Source: Nocardioides sp. T2.26MG-1 | GTDB taxonomy: Bacteria; Actinomycetota; Actinomycetes; Propionibacteriales; Nocardioidaceae | Length of the DNA: 64,000 bases | Reading direction: 5' to 3' | NCBI RefSeq assembly: GCF_950101795.1 | Contig: NZ_CATNLZ010000010.1 | Span: 1-64,000, forward strand | Shown: positions 54,979-63,900 of the stretch, in pieces | Layout of the letters: the number at the start of each line of letters is the position of its first letter | How positions within the stretch are numbered: position 1 is the first letter of the stretch | Program-made: the position numbers and the translations under genes | The notes under the pieces: generated by a model | Database searches by the model: none | Told to the model about the DNA's origin: nothing | Seen by the model: the letters and a program-made list of their open reading frames with translations, nothing else

Positions 54979-57687
54979 ATGGCGACGCCGATGCCGGTGC
55001 CGGTGGTCCAGCCGGCGCCCGCCGACGTGCTGCTGCGCGACGGGACGATCGCGGTGATCCGGCCCCTCGACCCGGCCGACCTGCCCGGGCTGGTCGAGCT
55101 CCACGACGGGGTCTCCGACGACAGCCTGCGGCTGCGGTTCTTCAGCCCGAGCCGGTACGCCGCGCGGGAGTACGTCAAGCACCTCGGCGACGCACCCGAC
55201 ACCCGGGCCCTCGTGCTCGAGCGGGACGGCAGGATCTGCGGGCTCGCCACCGCCGAGCCGGTCGAGCCGGGCGCCGCGGAGGTGGCGTTCCTGGTCGCCG
55301 ACGAGCTGCACGGCATGGGCGTCGGCAGCCTGCTGCTCGAGCACCTGGCGGCCGCCTGCCGCGAGTGCGGCGTACGGCGCTTCCTCGCCGAGGTCCTCTG
55401 GGAGAACCGGGCGATGCTCGACGTCTTCCTCGCCGCCGGGTTCGCGATCGTGCGGCACAACGAGGGCGCCAGCGTGAGCGTCGAGATGGACACCGTCGCC
55501 TCCGCCGAGGCGGTCGCGGCCGCCGACGACCGGGAGTGCCAGGCCGAGGCCCGGTCGCTGCAGCCGCTGCTCTACCCGCGCGGCGTGGCCGTCGTGGGCG
55601 CCCGCTCTAACGGCAGCGGGGTGGGGGCCGCGATCCTGCGGTCGATCGTCGAGGGCCGCTACGCCGGCGACCTGTACGTCGTGCACCCGCGGGCGTCCGA
55701 GGTCGAGGGCATCCCCGCCGTACGCCGCCTCACCGCGGTGCCCGGCCGGGTCGACCTGGTCGTGATCGCGGTGCCGTCCACCAAGGTGCTCGTCGCGCTC
55801 GAGGACGCCGCCGACGCGTCGGTGCCGGCCGCGGTGATCGTGTCCTCCGGCTTCGGGGAGCTGGGCGCGGAGGGGGCCCGGCTCCAGCGGGAGATCCTGG
55901 CGCTGGCCCGGCGCCGCAGCATCCGCGTCGTCGGCCCCAACTGTCTCGGGCTGATGAGCCTGGACCCGGCGGTCCGCCTCAACGCGTCGTTCAGCGGCTC
56001 GGTCCCGCCGCCTGGTGGGCTGGCCGTCGCGTCCCAGTCCGGAGGCGTGGGCATCGTGCTCGCCGACACGGCCCGCGACCTGGGCCTCGGCGTGGCGTCG
56101 TTCGTGTCGCTGGGCAACAAGGTCGACGTGTCCAGCAACGACCTGCTCGCCGCGTGGCGCGACGACCCGCGGGTCACCGCGGCCGCGCTGTACCTGGAGT
56201 CGTTCGGCAACGCGCCGAAGTTCGCCCGCTTCGCCCGCCGGTTCGCCGAGCGCAAGCCGCTGCTGGCGGTGGTCGGCGGTCGCTCGTCCGGCGGTCGCCG
56301 CGCCGGGGCCTCGCACACGGCGGCCGCGGCGTCCCCGACGGTCGCCGTCGACGCGCTGTTCGCGCAGGCCGGCGTGATCGGGTGCGACGGCGCCGACGAC
56401 ATGGCCGAGGCGGCGCTGCTGCTCGCGGAGCAGCCGCTGCCCGCCGGGCGCCGGGTCGCGGTGCTCTCCAACGCCGGCGGCACCGGGGTGCTGGCCGCGG
56501 ACGCCGCGGACTCGTGCGGCCTGGCGGTGCCGGAGCTCTCCACCAGGCTGCGCGCCGGTATCGGCCGGCACGTCAACGGGACCGTCGGCACCGGCAACCC
56601 GGTCGACACCGGCGCGGCGGTCCCGGCGAAGGACCTCGGCGCGATCACCGACCTGCTGCTCGGCTCCGACGAGGTCGACGCGGTGCTGGTGCTGCTGGTC
56701 GCCACCGGCGCGAACGACGCGGTCGCGGGCATGAACGCGGTGGCGGCGGCCCGGCTGCGACACCCGGGCAAGCCGCTCGTGCTCGTGCCGATGGGTGGGC
56801 TGCGGGTGCCGGCCGAGGGGCTCCCGGGCGTCACCTGCTACCGCAACGCCACCGCAGCGGTGCGGGCCCTCGCCCGGGCCGCCACGTACGCCGAGTGGCG
56901 GGCGCACCCCCCGGAGCCGGCTCCCGCGGTCGATCGCGACCGGTCCGAGGATGCCCGCGCCGTGGCCGCGTCGCTCCTCGGCTCGGCCACCGACGAGGCC
57001 GGCTGGCTCTCGGTGGCCGACGCGACCGGGCTGCTGGCGGCGTACGGCCTCGACCCGCTCGGCGAGGTGGTGCACGGCGCGGACGCGGCCGTCGAGGCGG
57101 CCGGCTGGCTGGGCTACCCGGTCGCGGTGAAGGTCGCCGGCCGCGATGTCCCGCACAAGAGCGACCGCGGGCTGGTCAAGGTCGGGCTCCGCTCGCCGGA
57201 CGAGGTCGCGGCCGCGGTCCGGGGCTTCGAGCAGGAGCTCGGCGGCCCGGACGGCCCGGCCGTGCCGGTGCTCGTGCAGAACGTGGCGGCGGGCGTCGAG
57301 ATCGCGCTGGGCGTGGTCCGCGACTCGCGCTTCGGGCCACTGGTGATGGTCGCTGCGGGCGGGGTGGCCGTCGACGTGTGGCAGGACCGCACGTTCATGC
57401 TGCCGCCGGTGTCGCCCAGCGACGCGCTGCGCGCGGTCCGGTCGCTGCGGATCTGGCCGCTGCTCGAGGGCTACCGCGGGTCGCCGCGCGCGGACATCGA
57501 CGGGCTGGTCGACCTGATCGTCGAGCTGGGGGCGCTCGCCGAGGACGTGCCCCAGGTCGCCGACGTGGACCTCAACCCGGTGATGGTCGGGCCGGAGTCC
57601 TGCGCGATCGTCGACGCGAAGGTGCGGCTGGACCGCAGTGCCGCGCCCGACCCCGGGATCCCGCGGCGGCTCCGCCCGGGCAGCTGA
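54979..57687 (+). CDS. GNAT acetyltransferase fused to NDP-forming acyl-CoA synthetase
   Basis: The protein has 902 residues. A GNAT domain at about 20-175 (EVAFLVADELHGMGVGSLLL) precedes a CoA-binding domain (GVAVVGARSNGSGVGAAILR), a succinyl-CoA-ligase-like part with the active-site His in GASHTAAAASPTVAVDALF, and a C-terminal ATP-grasp (VAVKVAGRDVPHKSDRGLVK). Related Pat proteins acetylate lysines of acyl-CoA synthetases and other enzymes. The ADP-forming half could make ATP from acetyl-CoA. There is no cNMP-binding domain. A good box lies upstream. Confidence 0.92.
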   Translation: MATPMPVPVVQPAPADVLLRDGTIAVIRPLDPADLPGLVELHDGVSDDSLRLRFFSPSRYAAREYVKHLGDAPDTRALVLERDGRICGLATAEPVEPGAAEVAFLVADELHGMGVGSLLLEHLAAACRECGVRRFLAEVLWENRAMLDVFLAAGFAIVRHNEGASVSVEMDTVASAEAVAAADDRECQAEARSLQPLLYPRGVAVVGARSNGSGVGAAILRSIVEGRYAGDLYVVHPRASEVEGIPAVRRLTAVPGRVDLVVIAVPSTKVLVALEDAADASVPAAVIVSSGFGELGAEGARLQREILALARRRSIRVVGPNCLGLMSLDPAVRLNASFSGSVPPPGGLAVASQSGGVGIVLADTARDLGLGVASFVSLGNKVDVSSNDLLAAWRDDPRVTAAALYLESFGNAPKFARFARRFAERKPLLAVVGGRSSGGRRAGASHTAAAASPTVAVDALFAQAGVIGCDGADDMAEAALLLAEQPLPAGRRVAVLSNAGGTGVLAADAADSCGLAVPELSTRLRAGIGRHVNGTVGTGNPVDTGAAVPAKDLGAITDLLLGSDEVDAVLVLLVATGANDAVAGMNAVAAARLRHPGKPLVLVPMGGLRVPAEGLPGVTCYRNATAAVRALARAATYAEWRAHPPEPAPAVDRDRSEDARAVAASLLGSATDEAGWLSVADATGLLAAYGLDPLGEVVHGADAAVEAAGWLGYPVAVKVAGRDVPHKSDRGLVKVGLRSPDEVAAAVRGFEQELGGPDGPAVPVLVQNVAAGVEIALGVVRDSRFGPLVMVAAGGVAVDVWQDRTFMLPPVSPSDALRAVRSLRIWPLLEGYRGSPRADIDGLVDLIVELGALAEDVPQVADVDLNPVMVGPESCAIVDAKVRLDRSAAPDPGIPRRLRPGS

Positions 57688-57706
57688 TCCCGCCCGCGGC
57701 GCCCGC

Positions 57707-57720
57707 GGGCATTAAGCCTC
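57707..57720. promoter_or_regulatory. weak DosR-like box GGGCATTAAGCCTC
   Basis: Only the half GGGC, the A/T centre and the GCC element fit. It lies 59 bp before the USP start at 57780, the same spacing as at other island genes, which is the main support. Confidence 0.3.
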
Positions 57721-57779
57721 TGGTCCGGTGATCGGGCGAGGGTGCAGGCTGGTGGCACCGTCTCGAGGAGGTGCGCGGC

Positions 57780-58661
57780 ATGCCCGAGATCAGGACCGAC
57801 GCGGTGATGGTCGGCGTCACCGACGCGAAGGACGTCAGCGGCGCCCTGCGATTCGCGGAGGCGGAGGCGAGACGGCGCGGCGTCGGCGTCCACCTCGTGC
57901 ATGTGACGCCCCCGGTGCCGCTCGGCCCGGTCGGGCAGGACGAGGTCGACCGCACCGGCCGGGAGCTCCTCGAGAACACCGCCCGGGCCGTGGGGTCCGA
58001 GCGCGGCGGCGACCTGCTGGTCACCACCGAGCTGGTGCACGGCTCGGTGGCCTCGAGCCTGGTCGACGCGGCCGAGCACGCGGGACTCGTGGTCCTGCAG
58101 CACCAGCGGATGGGCCGGCCCGGACCGGTGATCACCCTGTCGATCACCAACCCGGTCGCGGCGCTCTCGCAGGTGCCGGTGGTGGCGGTCCCCGCCGGGT
58201 GGCGCGAGGACCGGGACGGCCCCGACGACCCCGAGGACCGGATCACGGTCGGGGCCGACAGCGGCGACGGGGCGCCGGCGGTGGTCGCCGCCGCGCTCGC
58301 CGAGGCGCGGATCCGCGGGCGCGGCGTACGCGTGCTGCACGCGTGGCACTTCCGCGACCCCTACGACGACCTGGTCTTCGACGGTCCGGCCGGCGACGCC
58401 CACACGGAGGAGCGTCGCCGGCTGCTCGCCGACCGGCTGGCCGGCGTGCTGGGGGAGTACCACGACGTGCCGGCCGAGCTGGTCGTCGTGCACGAGCGCG
58501 CGGCCGATGCGCTGGTCGCGGCGGGCGGGCACACGTCGCTGCTCGTGGTCGGCCGGCACCGGCACACGATCCCGCTGGGCCCGCACCTCGGCTCGGTGGT
58601 CCGGGCGGTGCTCCGGCACGCCACCTGCCCGGTGATGGTCGTCGACCCCGTGCCCGCCTGA
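57780..58661 (+). CDS. tandem-domain universal stress protein
   Basis: The protein has 293 residues, MPEIRTDAVMVGVTDAKDVS, with GAGGAGG upstream. Both USP domains are complete; the second has VLHAWHFRDPYDDLVF and ends LLVVGRHRHTIPLGPHLGSV with CPVMVVDPVPA, very like the USP at 44486. The nucleotide loop is non-canonical. An 8-bp tandem repeat follows the stop. Confidence 0.9.
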   Translation: MPEIRTDAVMVGVTDAKDVSGALRFAEAEARRRGVGVHLVHVTPPVPLGPVGQDEVDRTGRELLENTARAVGSERGGDLLVTTELVHGSVASSLVDAAEHAGLVVLQHQRMGRPGPVITLSITNPVAALSQVPVVAVPAGWREDRDGPDDPEDRITVGADSGDGAPAVVAAALAEARIRGRGVRVLHAWHFRDPYDDLVFDGPAGDAHTEERRRLLADRLAGVLGEYHDVPAELVVVHERAADALVAAGGHTSLLVVGRHRHTIPLGPHLGSVVRAVLRHATCPVMVVDPVPA

Positions 58662-58662
58662 T

Positions 58663-58710
58663 CAGCTAGCCAGCTATCCAGCTATCCAGCTATCCGGCTA
58701 TCCAGCTATC
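58663..58710. repeat. 8-bp tandem repeat at a convergent gene junction
   Basis: Six units of CAGCTATC, with small variants CAGCTAGC and CGGCTATC, lie between the USP stop and the 3' end of the hydrolase gene. The last unit includes the hydrolase TAG stop. An array not divisible by three at a stop codon could shift the end of the hydrolase, but only after its last residue. Confidence 0.9.
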
Positions 58711-59560
58711 CGGCGCTCCTGCGCGGGCGCCGGACCGGCTGCTGGAGCACGTTCGTGAGCGTCTCGGCGAAGTGCTCCGGGTTGCCGATCAGCCAGCTGT
58801 GGTCGCCGGGGACCGTCACCACGTGCGGGTCGTGGAGCGACCCGATCAGCGACTCGGCACACGCCCAGGGCACCACGGTGTCCTCGCGCCCCCAGAGGAT
58901 CACCACCGGGAGCCGGCGGCGCTTGAGGTCCTCCAGCTCCTCGACCAGGTTGGCCTCGCGGGCCAGGCCGCCGACCCGCCACATCGACGCGGGGTGCCGG
59001 ATCGCGTTGGGCAGCGCGTCCGCGACGACCACGGGCACCACGCGCATCAGCCCCCGCAACGAGAGGGCGTGCGAGGTCAGGTGCAGGCCCCAGTCCCAGA
59101 TCGGGCGCTCGGCCATGGTGCGGCTCTTCTCGCCGTGCTGCCGCCACGTCGACCCGCCGATGGAGTTCACCAGCACGAGCTGGGCGACGAGCCCGGGATG
59201 GGCGTGGGCGGTCTTGAGCGCCACGGCGCCGCCGAAGGAGTGACCGACCACCGTCACCGGTCCCGTGATCTCCGCCGCCTCCGCGAACGCGGCCACCCAG
59301 TCGGCGTACCCCGCGAGGCTGAAGCCGTCCTCCGGCAGCGGCGGCGTGCCGCCGAAGCCCGGGAGCGCCGGCGCGACCACTCGGTAGCCGTGCTGGGAGA
59401 GTCGGCGCAGGCTGCGCCGGTAGGTGCGGTCCGACAGTGCCCAACCGTGCAGGAACAGGACGACCGGCCCGCTGCCGGCCTCGCCGTAGGTGGCCGGGCG
59501 CCCGTCGACGGTGGTACGTCGCCAGGTCAGTGCGGCGGGTACCTCGTGCCGTGCGTCCAT
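58706..59560 (-). CDS. alpha/beta-fold hydrolase
   Basis: The protein has 284 residues, MDARHEVPAALTWRRTTVDG. GPVVLFLHGWALSDRTYRRS holds the oxyanion HGW, VTVVGHSFGGAVALKTAH the nucleophile Ser, LPVVILWGREDTVVPWACAE the acid Asp and VPGDHSWLIGNPEHF the His. The substrate is unknown. A very good DosR-like box lies 53 bp upstream, so it probably belongs to the dormancy regulon. Confidence 0.9.
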   Translation of the reverse strand: MDARHEVPAALTWRRTTVDGRPATYGEAGSGPVVLFLHGWALSDRTYRRSLRRLSQHGYRVVAPALPGFGGTPPLPEDGFSLAGYADWVAAFAEAAEITGPVTVVGHSFGGAVALKTAHAHPGLVAQLVLVNSIGGSTWRQHGEKSRTMAERPIWDWGLHLTSHALSLRGLMRVVPVVVADALPNAIRHPASMWRVGGLAREANLVEELEDLKRRRLPVVILWGREDTVVPWACAESLIGSLHDPHVVTVPGDHSWLIGNPEHFAETLTNVLQQPVRRPRRSAG

Positions 59561-59613
59561 GGCGACCGCCTCTCGGTGACCCGATCGTCGTCCGCCGCTT
59601 CGGCGGGGCCCCA

Positions 59614-59627
59614 GAGACTTTGGTCCT
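59614..59627. promoter_or_regulatory. DosR-like box GAGACTTTGGTCCT
   Basis: GACTTTGGTCC follows the mycobacterial DosR core GACTWWNGTCC exactly; the outer bases differ. It lies 53 bp before the hydrolase gene. Confidence 0.6.
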
Positions 59628-59670
59628 CGGTGCTCGGGCCCTCGTGGTGCCACGTGGCCCGGGTCACGTC

Positions 59671-59684
59671 GGGGACAAGGTCCC
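59671..59684. promoter_or_regulatory. DosR-like box GGGGACAAGGTCCC
   Basis: With the next base it forms GGGGAC-AAG-GTCCCC, a perfect inverted repeat of six bases per arm. It lies 100 bp before the PAS/kinase-like gene at 59785. Together with the box at 59614 there is one site per divergent gene, as in the aldolase/GNAT region. Confidence 0.55.
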
Positions 59685-59784
59685 CGACGGTCGTGGCCCG
59701 CGCCCCTGAGAGCCGGCGCGGGAGCGGGACGACCCTGGAGGTGTCGGGTCCGGGATCTCCCGGGCCCGTCGGGAAGGGGCGGAC

Positions 59785-60756
59785 ATGGAGCTGCCGACCG
59801 GGTTCGACGCCCAGGACCTGGGCGAGGTCCTCGACGCCCTGCCTTCGTTGGTCGCGTACGTCGACGGCGCGGCGGTGCTGCGCTACACCAACGAGGCGTC
59901 CCGCACCTGGCTGGACCGCGCGCCCGCCGAGGTCGTCGGCCGGCCCGTGGAGGAGCTCCTCGACGAAGCGGGGTGCGCGACCACCCACGACCGGCTGGTC
60001 GCCGCGCTGGGCGGCCGGACCCAGCGCTTCGAGCGGGCGCTCCCCGACCGCGGCGGCCGGGCCCGGCACGCGCTCGTCGAGATGGTCCCGCGCACCCGCG
60101 GCGACCACGGGGACGGGTGCTACGTGCTGGTCACCGACATCACCCGGCGGGTCGAGGCCGAGGCCGGGCACGCCGCGAGCGTGGTCCGGTCCGCGCTGCT
60201 GACCGAGCGGAACGTCCGGGCCGCCGGGGCGAGCGACTCCGCCATGCAGGAGCTGTTCGCGATCGGGCTGCAGCTCGACCGGATGGTGCGCCACCCGGAG
60301 ACCGCGACCGCCGAGGCCGCCCCGATCCTCGAGCACCTGGCCCGGACGGTCGACGCGCTGCGTGGCTCGGTGCGCCACCTGATCGTGGAGTCCCAGCCGG
60401 GGTCGACCTCAGGGGCGGTGCGGTACGTCGTCGAGCTCTGGTCCGGGGGACCGGTGCGGTTCGACGGGCCGGTGGACGACCTGCCGCCCGAGGTCGCGCA
60501 CGAGCTCCTCGGCGCGCTGAGCGAGATCCTCGCGGCCGCCGCGCGGCACACCCCGGACGGGCTCTCCGTCCACGTCCGCGTGCAGGAGGACGTGCTCGAG
60601 GCGGTCGTGACCGTCGAGGGCGGCCGCCGCGAGGACGGGCCGGTGGGCACCGACGTCGAGGCGCTCGGGCCCCGCACGCTGCGCCCGGGCGCCACGATCA
60701 CCGTGGTGGCCGACGACGCGGCCCGCACGCTGATCACCTGGCGACGCCCGGTCTGA
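59785..60756 (+). CDS. PAS protein with a degenerate HisKA_3-like region, probable dead kinase
   Basis: The protein has 323 residues, MELPTGFDAQDLGEVLDALP. A PAS domain covers about 10-125 (LVAYVDGAAVLRYTNEASRTWL, CYVLVTDITRR). The next part, ASDSAMQELFAIGLQLDRMV, aligns with the [18 protein letters not shown] box of the DevS-like kinase, but the phospho-His is Ser. The ATPase part keeps only traces: AAAARHTPDGLSV stands where the Asn box should be, with Ala for Asn. It cannot be an ordinary kinase; it may sense a signal and modulate the DevS-like kinase or the regulator (inference). Confidence 0.8.
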   Translation: MELPTGFDAQDLGEVLDALPSLVAYVDGAAVLRYTNEASRTWLDRAPAEVVGRPVEELLDEAGCATTHDRLVAALGGRTQRFERALPDRGGRARHALVEMVPRTRGDHGDGCYVLVTDITRRVEAEAGHAASVVRSALLTERNVRAAGASDSAMQELFAIGLQLDRMVRHPETATAEAAPILEHLARTVDALRGSVRHLIVESQPGSTSGAVRYVVELWSGGPVRFDGPVDDLPPEVAHELLGALSEILAAAARHTPDGLSVHVRVQEDVLEAVVTVEGGRREDGPVGTDVEALGPRTLRPGATITVVADDAARTLITWRRPV

Positions 60757-60918
60757 CGCCCGGCGGCGGCCCGTCGGACGCGGGTGAGAGGGCGGGGCCG
60801 GCGTGCACCCAGAGGAACATGGCGACGTCTACTCCAGCGCCGGCCGGCCACCGCCCCGTGCGGAGAAACGTAGCCGGGCGCGACCGGCGGCCACCCGGGC
60901 AGAAAGGGCGGACCTGGC

Positions 60919-60932
60919 GGGACCTTCGACCC
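60919..60932. promoter_or_regulatory. orphan DosR-like box GGGACCTTCGACCC
   Basis: The sequence fits the consensus with two changes but has no gene start near it: it lies after the PAS gene and runs straight into a terminator hairpin. It marks the edge of the island and may be non-functional. Confidence 0.25.
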
Positions 60933-60966
60933 GTTGACCCGCCCGAGAGTTTCGGGCGGGTCAACG
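60932..60966. terminator. bidirectional hairpin terminator, second copy
   Basis: Two perfect 15-base arms (CGTTGACCCGCCCGA and its complement) flank the loop GAGTT. The same arm and a loop differing by one base occur at 25872-25912. Both copies lie between convergent genes. It ends the dormancy island. Confidence 0.88.
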
Positions 60967-60970
60967 TGGG

Positions 60971-61864
60971 TCAGCGGGTGGTGAGCCCGAAGCGCTGCAG
61001 CAGCGGGCGCGCGTCGGCGGCGTGCCGCAGCGGCCGCACGCCCGCGACCTCGGCGTACGACCGGGACAGCGAGTAGTGCGTGAGCCGGGCCCGGACCACG
61101 ACGTGGCTGAGGTCCGGGTGGGCGACGACGGTGAGCACCTTGTTGCCGTGCGCGCCGTCGTCCTCGTCGGCGGTGATCACGATCGCGAGCCCGCCCGAGG
61201 CCCAGTCGGGTCCGCTCATCGCCCGCCGCACGCGGGCGCGCAGCCACGAGTCGGCCCGGTCCAGGGAGCAGTCGTGGGCGTCGTTGCACAGGTCGGGGAT
61301 CACCATGCCGACCGCGGGCAGCGCCCCGGCGTCGACGTCGCGGGCGAAGCGACGCAGCGGCACGTCGTCCGCGCGGCACAGCCGCCGCTCGCGGGCGAAG
61401 TAGGCCCACGGGTTGTGCTTGACCGCGTAGGTGCCGCTGCTCTCCAGCTGGCACCGTGACCCCATCGCCTCGGCGTACAGCCGGGCGGTGCTGCCCGCCC
61501 GCACCGCGCGCCCGAAGACGCTGGCGCCCGGCAACCGGTGCGCGGAGGGTGCCGCGTCGTCGTCGACGCCGAACGTGCTGCCGCCGGCGATCGCGAGGTA
61601 GTTGGGCAGCGAGGGGTGGGTCACCGCTCGGTAGCGGGTGGCGTAGCCGTAGCGGCGCGCCAGTCGGGCGGTGAACGGCATGCCCTCGCGCATCTGCTGC
61701 GCCGAGTGGTTCTCGACGACGAAGACCAGCAGCTTGGTGACCGGGGTGGCGGCGCGGCTCGACACGGCGCTCTCCGGGACGGGCTCCTGGGCGGTGGCGG
61801 CCGGCGCGAGGGTGAGCGCGAGGCCAAGGGCGAGCAGCGAGGCGGTGAGGGCACGACGGAGCAT
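60971..61864 (-). CDS. secreted phosphoesterase-family (acid phosphatase/phospholipase C-like) protein
   Basis: The protein has 297 residues from ATG 61864 with a signal peptide (MLRRALTASLLALGLALTLA, ending ATAQ). LLVFVVENHSAQQM, AVTHPSLPNYLAIAGGSTFG, KHNPWAYF and VITADEDDGAHGNKVL are motifs of the phosphoesterase family PF04185, whose active site uses Glu-Asn and several Asp and His residues. It is exported and probably releases phosphate from an extracellular substrate. Confidence 0.88.
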   Translation of the reverse strand: MLRRALTASLLALGLALTLAPAATAQEPVPESAVSSRAATPVTKLLVFVVENHSAQQMREGMPFTARLARRYGYATRYRAVTHPSLPNYLAIAGGSTFGVDDDAAPSAHRLPGASVFGRAVRAGSTARLYAEAMGSRCQLESSGTYAVKHNPWAYFARERRLCRADDVPLRRFARDVDAGALPAVGMVIPDLCNDAHDCSLDRADSWLRARVRRAMSGPDWASGGLAIVITADEDDGAHGNKVLTVVAHPDLSHVVVRARLTHYSLSRSYAEVAGVRPLRHAADARPLLQRFGLTTR

Positions 61865-61874
61865 GCCCCCGAGG

Positions 61875-62624
61875 CTACGTCGCGGACAGACCGCGGCCGA
61901 CACCGGCGGCGGCCACCTGGAGGGCGGCGAGCAGGCGGGCGCGATGGTGGCGGAAGTCGGCGACGACCAGGCCGAGGGCGGCGACGACCTCGTCGCCGGC
62001 CCGCACCGGCACCGCCAGCGAGCACGCGCCGAGCGTCATCTCCTCGACGGTGGTGGCGTAGCCGTCGCGCACCACCCGGGCGAGCTGGCCGTCGAGGCGC
62101 CGGGGCGAGATGACCGTGTACGGCGTCACCGGGGCCAGGTCGGCGAGCACAGCCTCCCGGACCTCGGCGGGTGCGTGCGCGAGCAGCACCTTGCCGACCC
62201 CGGTGGCGTGCAGCGGCAGCCGGGTGCCCATCCGGCTGACGACCGGCACCGAGGCGACACCCGAGAGCCGGTCGAGGTAGAGCGCGGCGTCGCCGTCGCG
62301 GACCGCCAGGTGCACCGTGGCGCGGGTCGCCGCCAGCAGGTCGGCGAGGAACGGCGCGGCCACGTCGCGCAGCCGGGTCTGCAGCGGCGCGAGCAGCCCG
62401 AGGTCCCACATCAGCCGGCCGACGACGTACGCCCCGTCGTCCTCGCGCACCAGCGCGCCGCCGGCCACGAGCTGGCGCGCGATCCGCAGCGTCGTCGGCG
62501 CCGAGAGGCCGGCGCGCCGGGCCAGGTCGGCGAGGGCGAGGCGGCGGTGCCGGTCGTCGAACGCGCCGAGCACGTCGAGGGTGCGGGCGACCAGCGACGC
62601 CCCGGGTGCCGAGCCTCCGGCCAC
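61875..62624 (-). CDS. IclR-family transcriptional regulator
   Basis: The protein has 249 residues from GTG 62624, right after GGAGG. The winged helix (ALADLARRAGLSAPTTLRIARQLVAGGALV) is followed by an effector-binding domain (LPLHATGVGKVLLAHAP, VTPYTVISPRRLDGQLARVV, ACSLAVPVRAGDEVVAALGLV). It is divergent from pobA, the position of PobR- and PcaR-like regulators, so it probably controls 4-hydroxybenzoate breakdown. Confidence 0.9.
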   Translation of the reverse strand: MAGGSAPGASLVARTLDVLGAFDDRHRRLALADLARRAGLSAPTTLRIARQLVAGGALVREDDGAYVVGRLMWDLGLLAPLQTRLRDVAAPFLADLLAATRATVHLAVRDGDAALYLDRLSGVASVPVVSRMGTRLPLHATGVGKVLLAHAPAEVREAVLADLAPVTPYTVISPRRLDGQLARVVRDGYATTVEEMTLGACSLAVPVRAGDEVVAALGLVVADFRHHRARLLAALQVAAAGVGRGLSAT

Positions 62625-62721
62625 ACGACCTCCTCCAGCTGATTCCACTGAGTGTAACGAGGCCCTCGACGCTGCCCTCCGGGCGTCCGTACCGTCCGCG
62701 TCCTACGGGACAGGAGCGTGG

Positions 62722-63900
62722 ATGACCCAGCCAACCAGCCGCACCCGGGTGGCGATCGTCGGCGGCGGCCCGGCGGGCCTGATGCTGTCCCACCTGCTGC
62801 ACGTGGCCGGGATCGAGTCGGTCGTGCTCGACACCCGCACCGCCGAGGAGATCGAGGCGACCCACCGCGCGGGCATCCTCGAGCGGGACAGCGTGCGGCT
62901 GCTCGCCGAGTCGGGCGTGAGTGGCCGGGTGCTCGCGGAGGGGCACGAGCACCAGGGCATCGAGCTGCGCTTCGCCGGCACCAGCCACCGCATCGACTTC
63001 CAGAGGCTGGTCGGCGCCTCGTGCTGGCTCTACCCGCAGACCGAGGTGTTCCTCGACCTGCACCGCGCCCGGGTCCGTGACGGCGGCGACCTGCGGTACG
63101 GCGTCGCCTCGACCGAGGTCATCGAGGTGCTCGACCGAGCCCGGGTCCGCTACACCGACCTGGACGGCCTGCGGCACGAGGTGGTCGCCGACCTCGTGGT
63201 CGGCGCCGACGGGTCGCGCAGCGCGACCCGCGCCCTGGTCGACCCGCGCCGGCAGTACACCCGGGAGTACCCCTTCGCCTGGTTCGGCGTGCTGGTCGAG
63301 GCCCCGCCCAGCGCGCCGGAGCTGATCTACACCCGCGCCCCGTCGGGCTTCGCGCTGATCAGCCGGCGTACCGACACCGTGCAGCGGATGTACTTCCAGT
63401 GCGCGCCCGACGAGGACGCGGACGCCTGGTCGGACGACCGGATCTGGTCGGAGCTGCAGACGCGGCTCGCGGGCGACGACGGGTTCCGACTCCAGGAGGG
63501 GCCGGTGCTGGAGCGCACGGTGCTGCCGTTCCGCAGCTTCGTGCAGACCCCGATGCGGCACGGGCGGCTGATGCTCGCCGGCGACGCCGCGCACACCGTC
63601 CCGCCCACCGGGGCCAAGGGCCTCAACCTCGCGCTCGCCGACGTGCGGGTGCTCGCCGAGTGCGTCGAGCGGGCGCTGCTGCGCGGCGACGACGCCGCCC
63701 TCGACACCTACACCGACCGCGCCGTCGCCCGGGTCTGGAGGGCCCAGCACTTCTCGTACTGGATGACGACGATGCTGCACCGGCTGCCCGGTGCCACCGA
63801 CTTCGACGAGCAGCGCCAGCTCGGCGAGCTCACCAGCCTGGTCTCCTCCGAGGCCGGCTCCACCTACCTCGCGGAGGGATACACCGGATGGCCGCAGTGA
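62722..63900 (+). CDS. pobA: 4-hydroxybenzoate 3-monooxygenase
   Basis: The protein has 392 residues, MTQPTSRTRVAIVGGGPAGL, the family length. The FAD motif VGGGPAGLML, EEIEATHRAGILERDSVRLL, VGASCWLYPQTEVFLDLHRA, VVGADGSRSATR and GDAAHTVPPTGAKGLNLALADV are specific to PobA. It hydroxylates 4-hydroxybenzoate to protocatechuate using FAD and NAD(P)H. The next gene starts inside its end. Confidence 0.95.
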   Translation: MTQPTSRTRVAIVGGGPAGLMLSHLLHVAGIESVVLDTRTAEEIEATHRAGILERDSVRLLAESGVSGRVLAEGHEHQGIELRFAGTSHRIDFQRLVGASCWLYPQTEVFLDLHRARVRDGGDLRYGVASTEVIEVLDRARVRYTDLDGLRHEVVADLVVGADGSRSATRALVDPRRQYTREYPFAWFGVLVEAPPSAPELIYTRAPSGFALISRRTDTVQRMYFQCAPDEDADAWSDDRIWSELQTRLAGDDGFRLQEGPVLERTVLPFRSFVQTPMRHGRLMLAGDAAHTVPPTGAKGLNLALADVRVLAECVERALLRGDDAALDTYTDRAVARVWRAQHFSYWMTTMLHRLPGATDFDEQRQLGELTSLVSSEAGSTYLAEGYTGWPQ

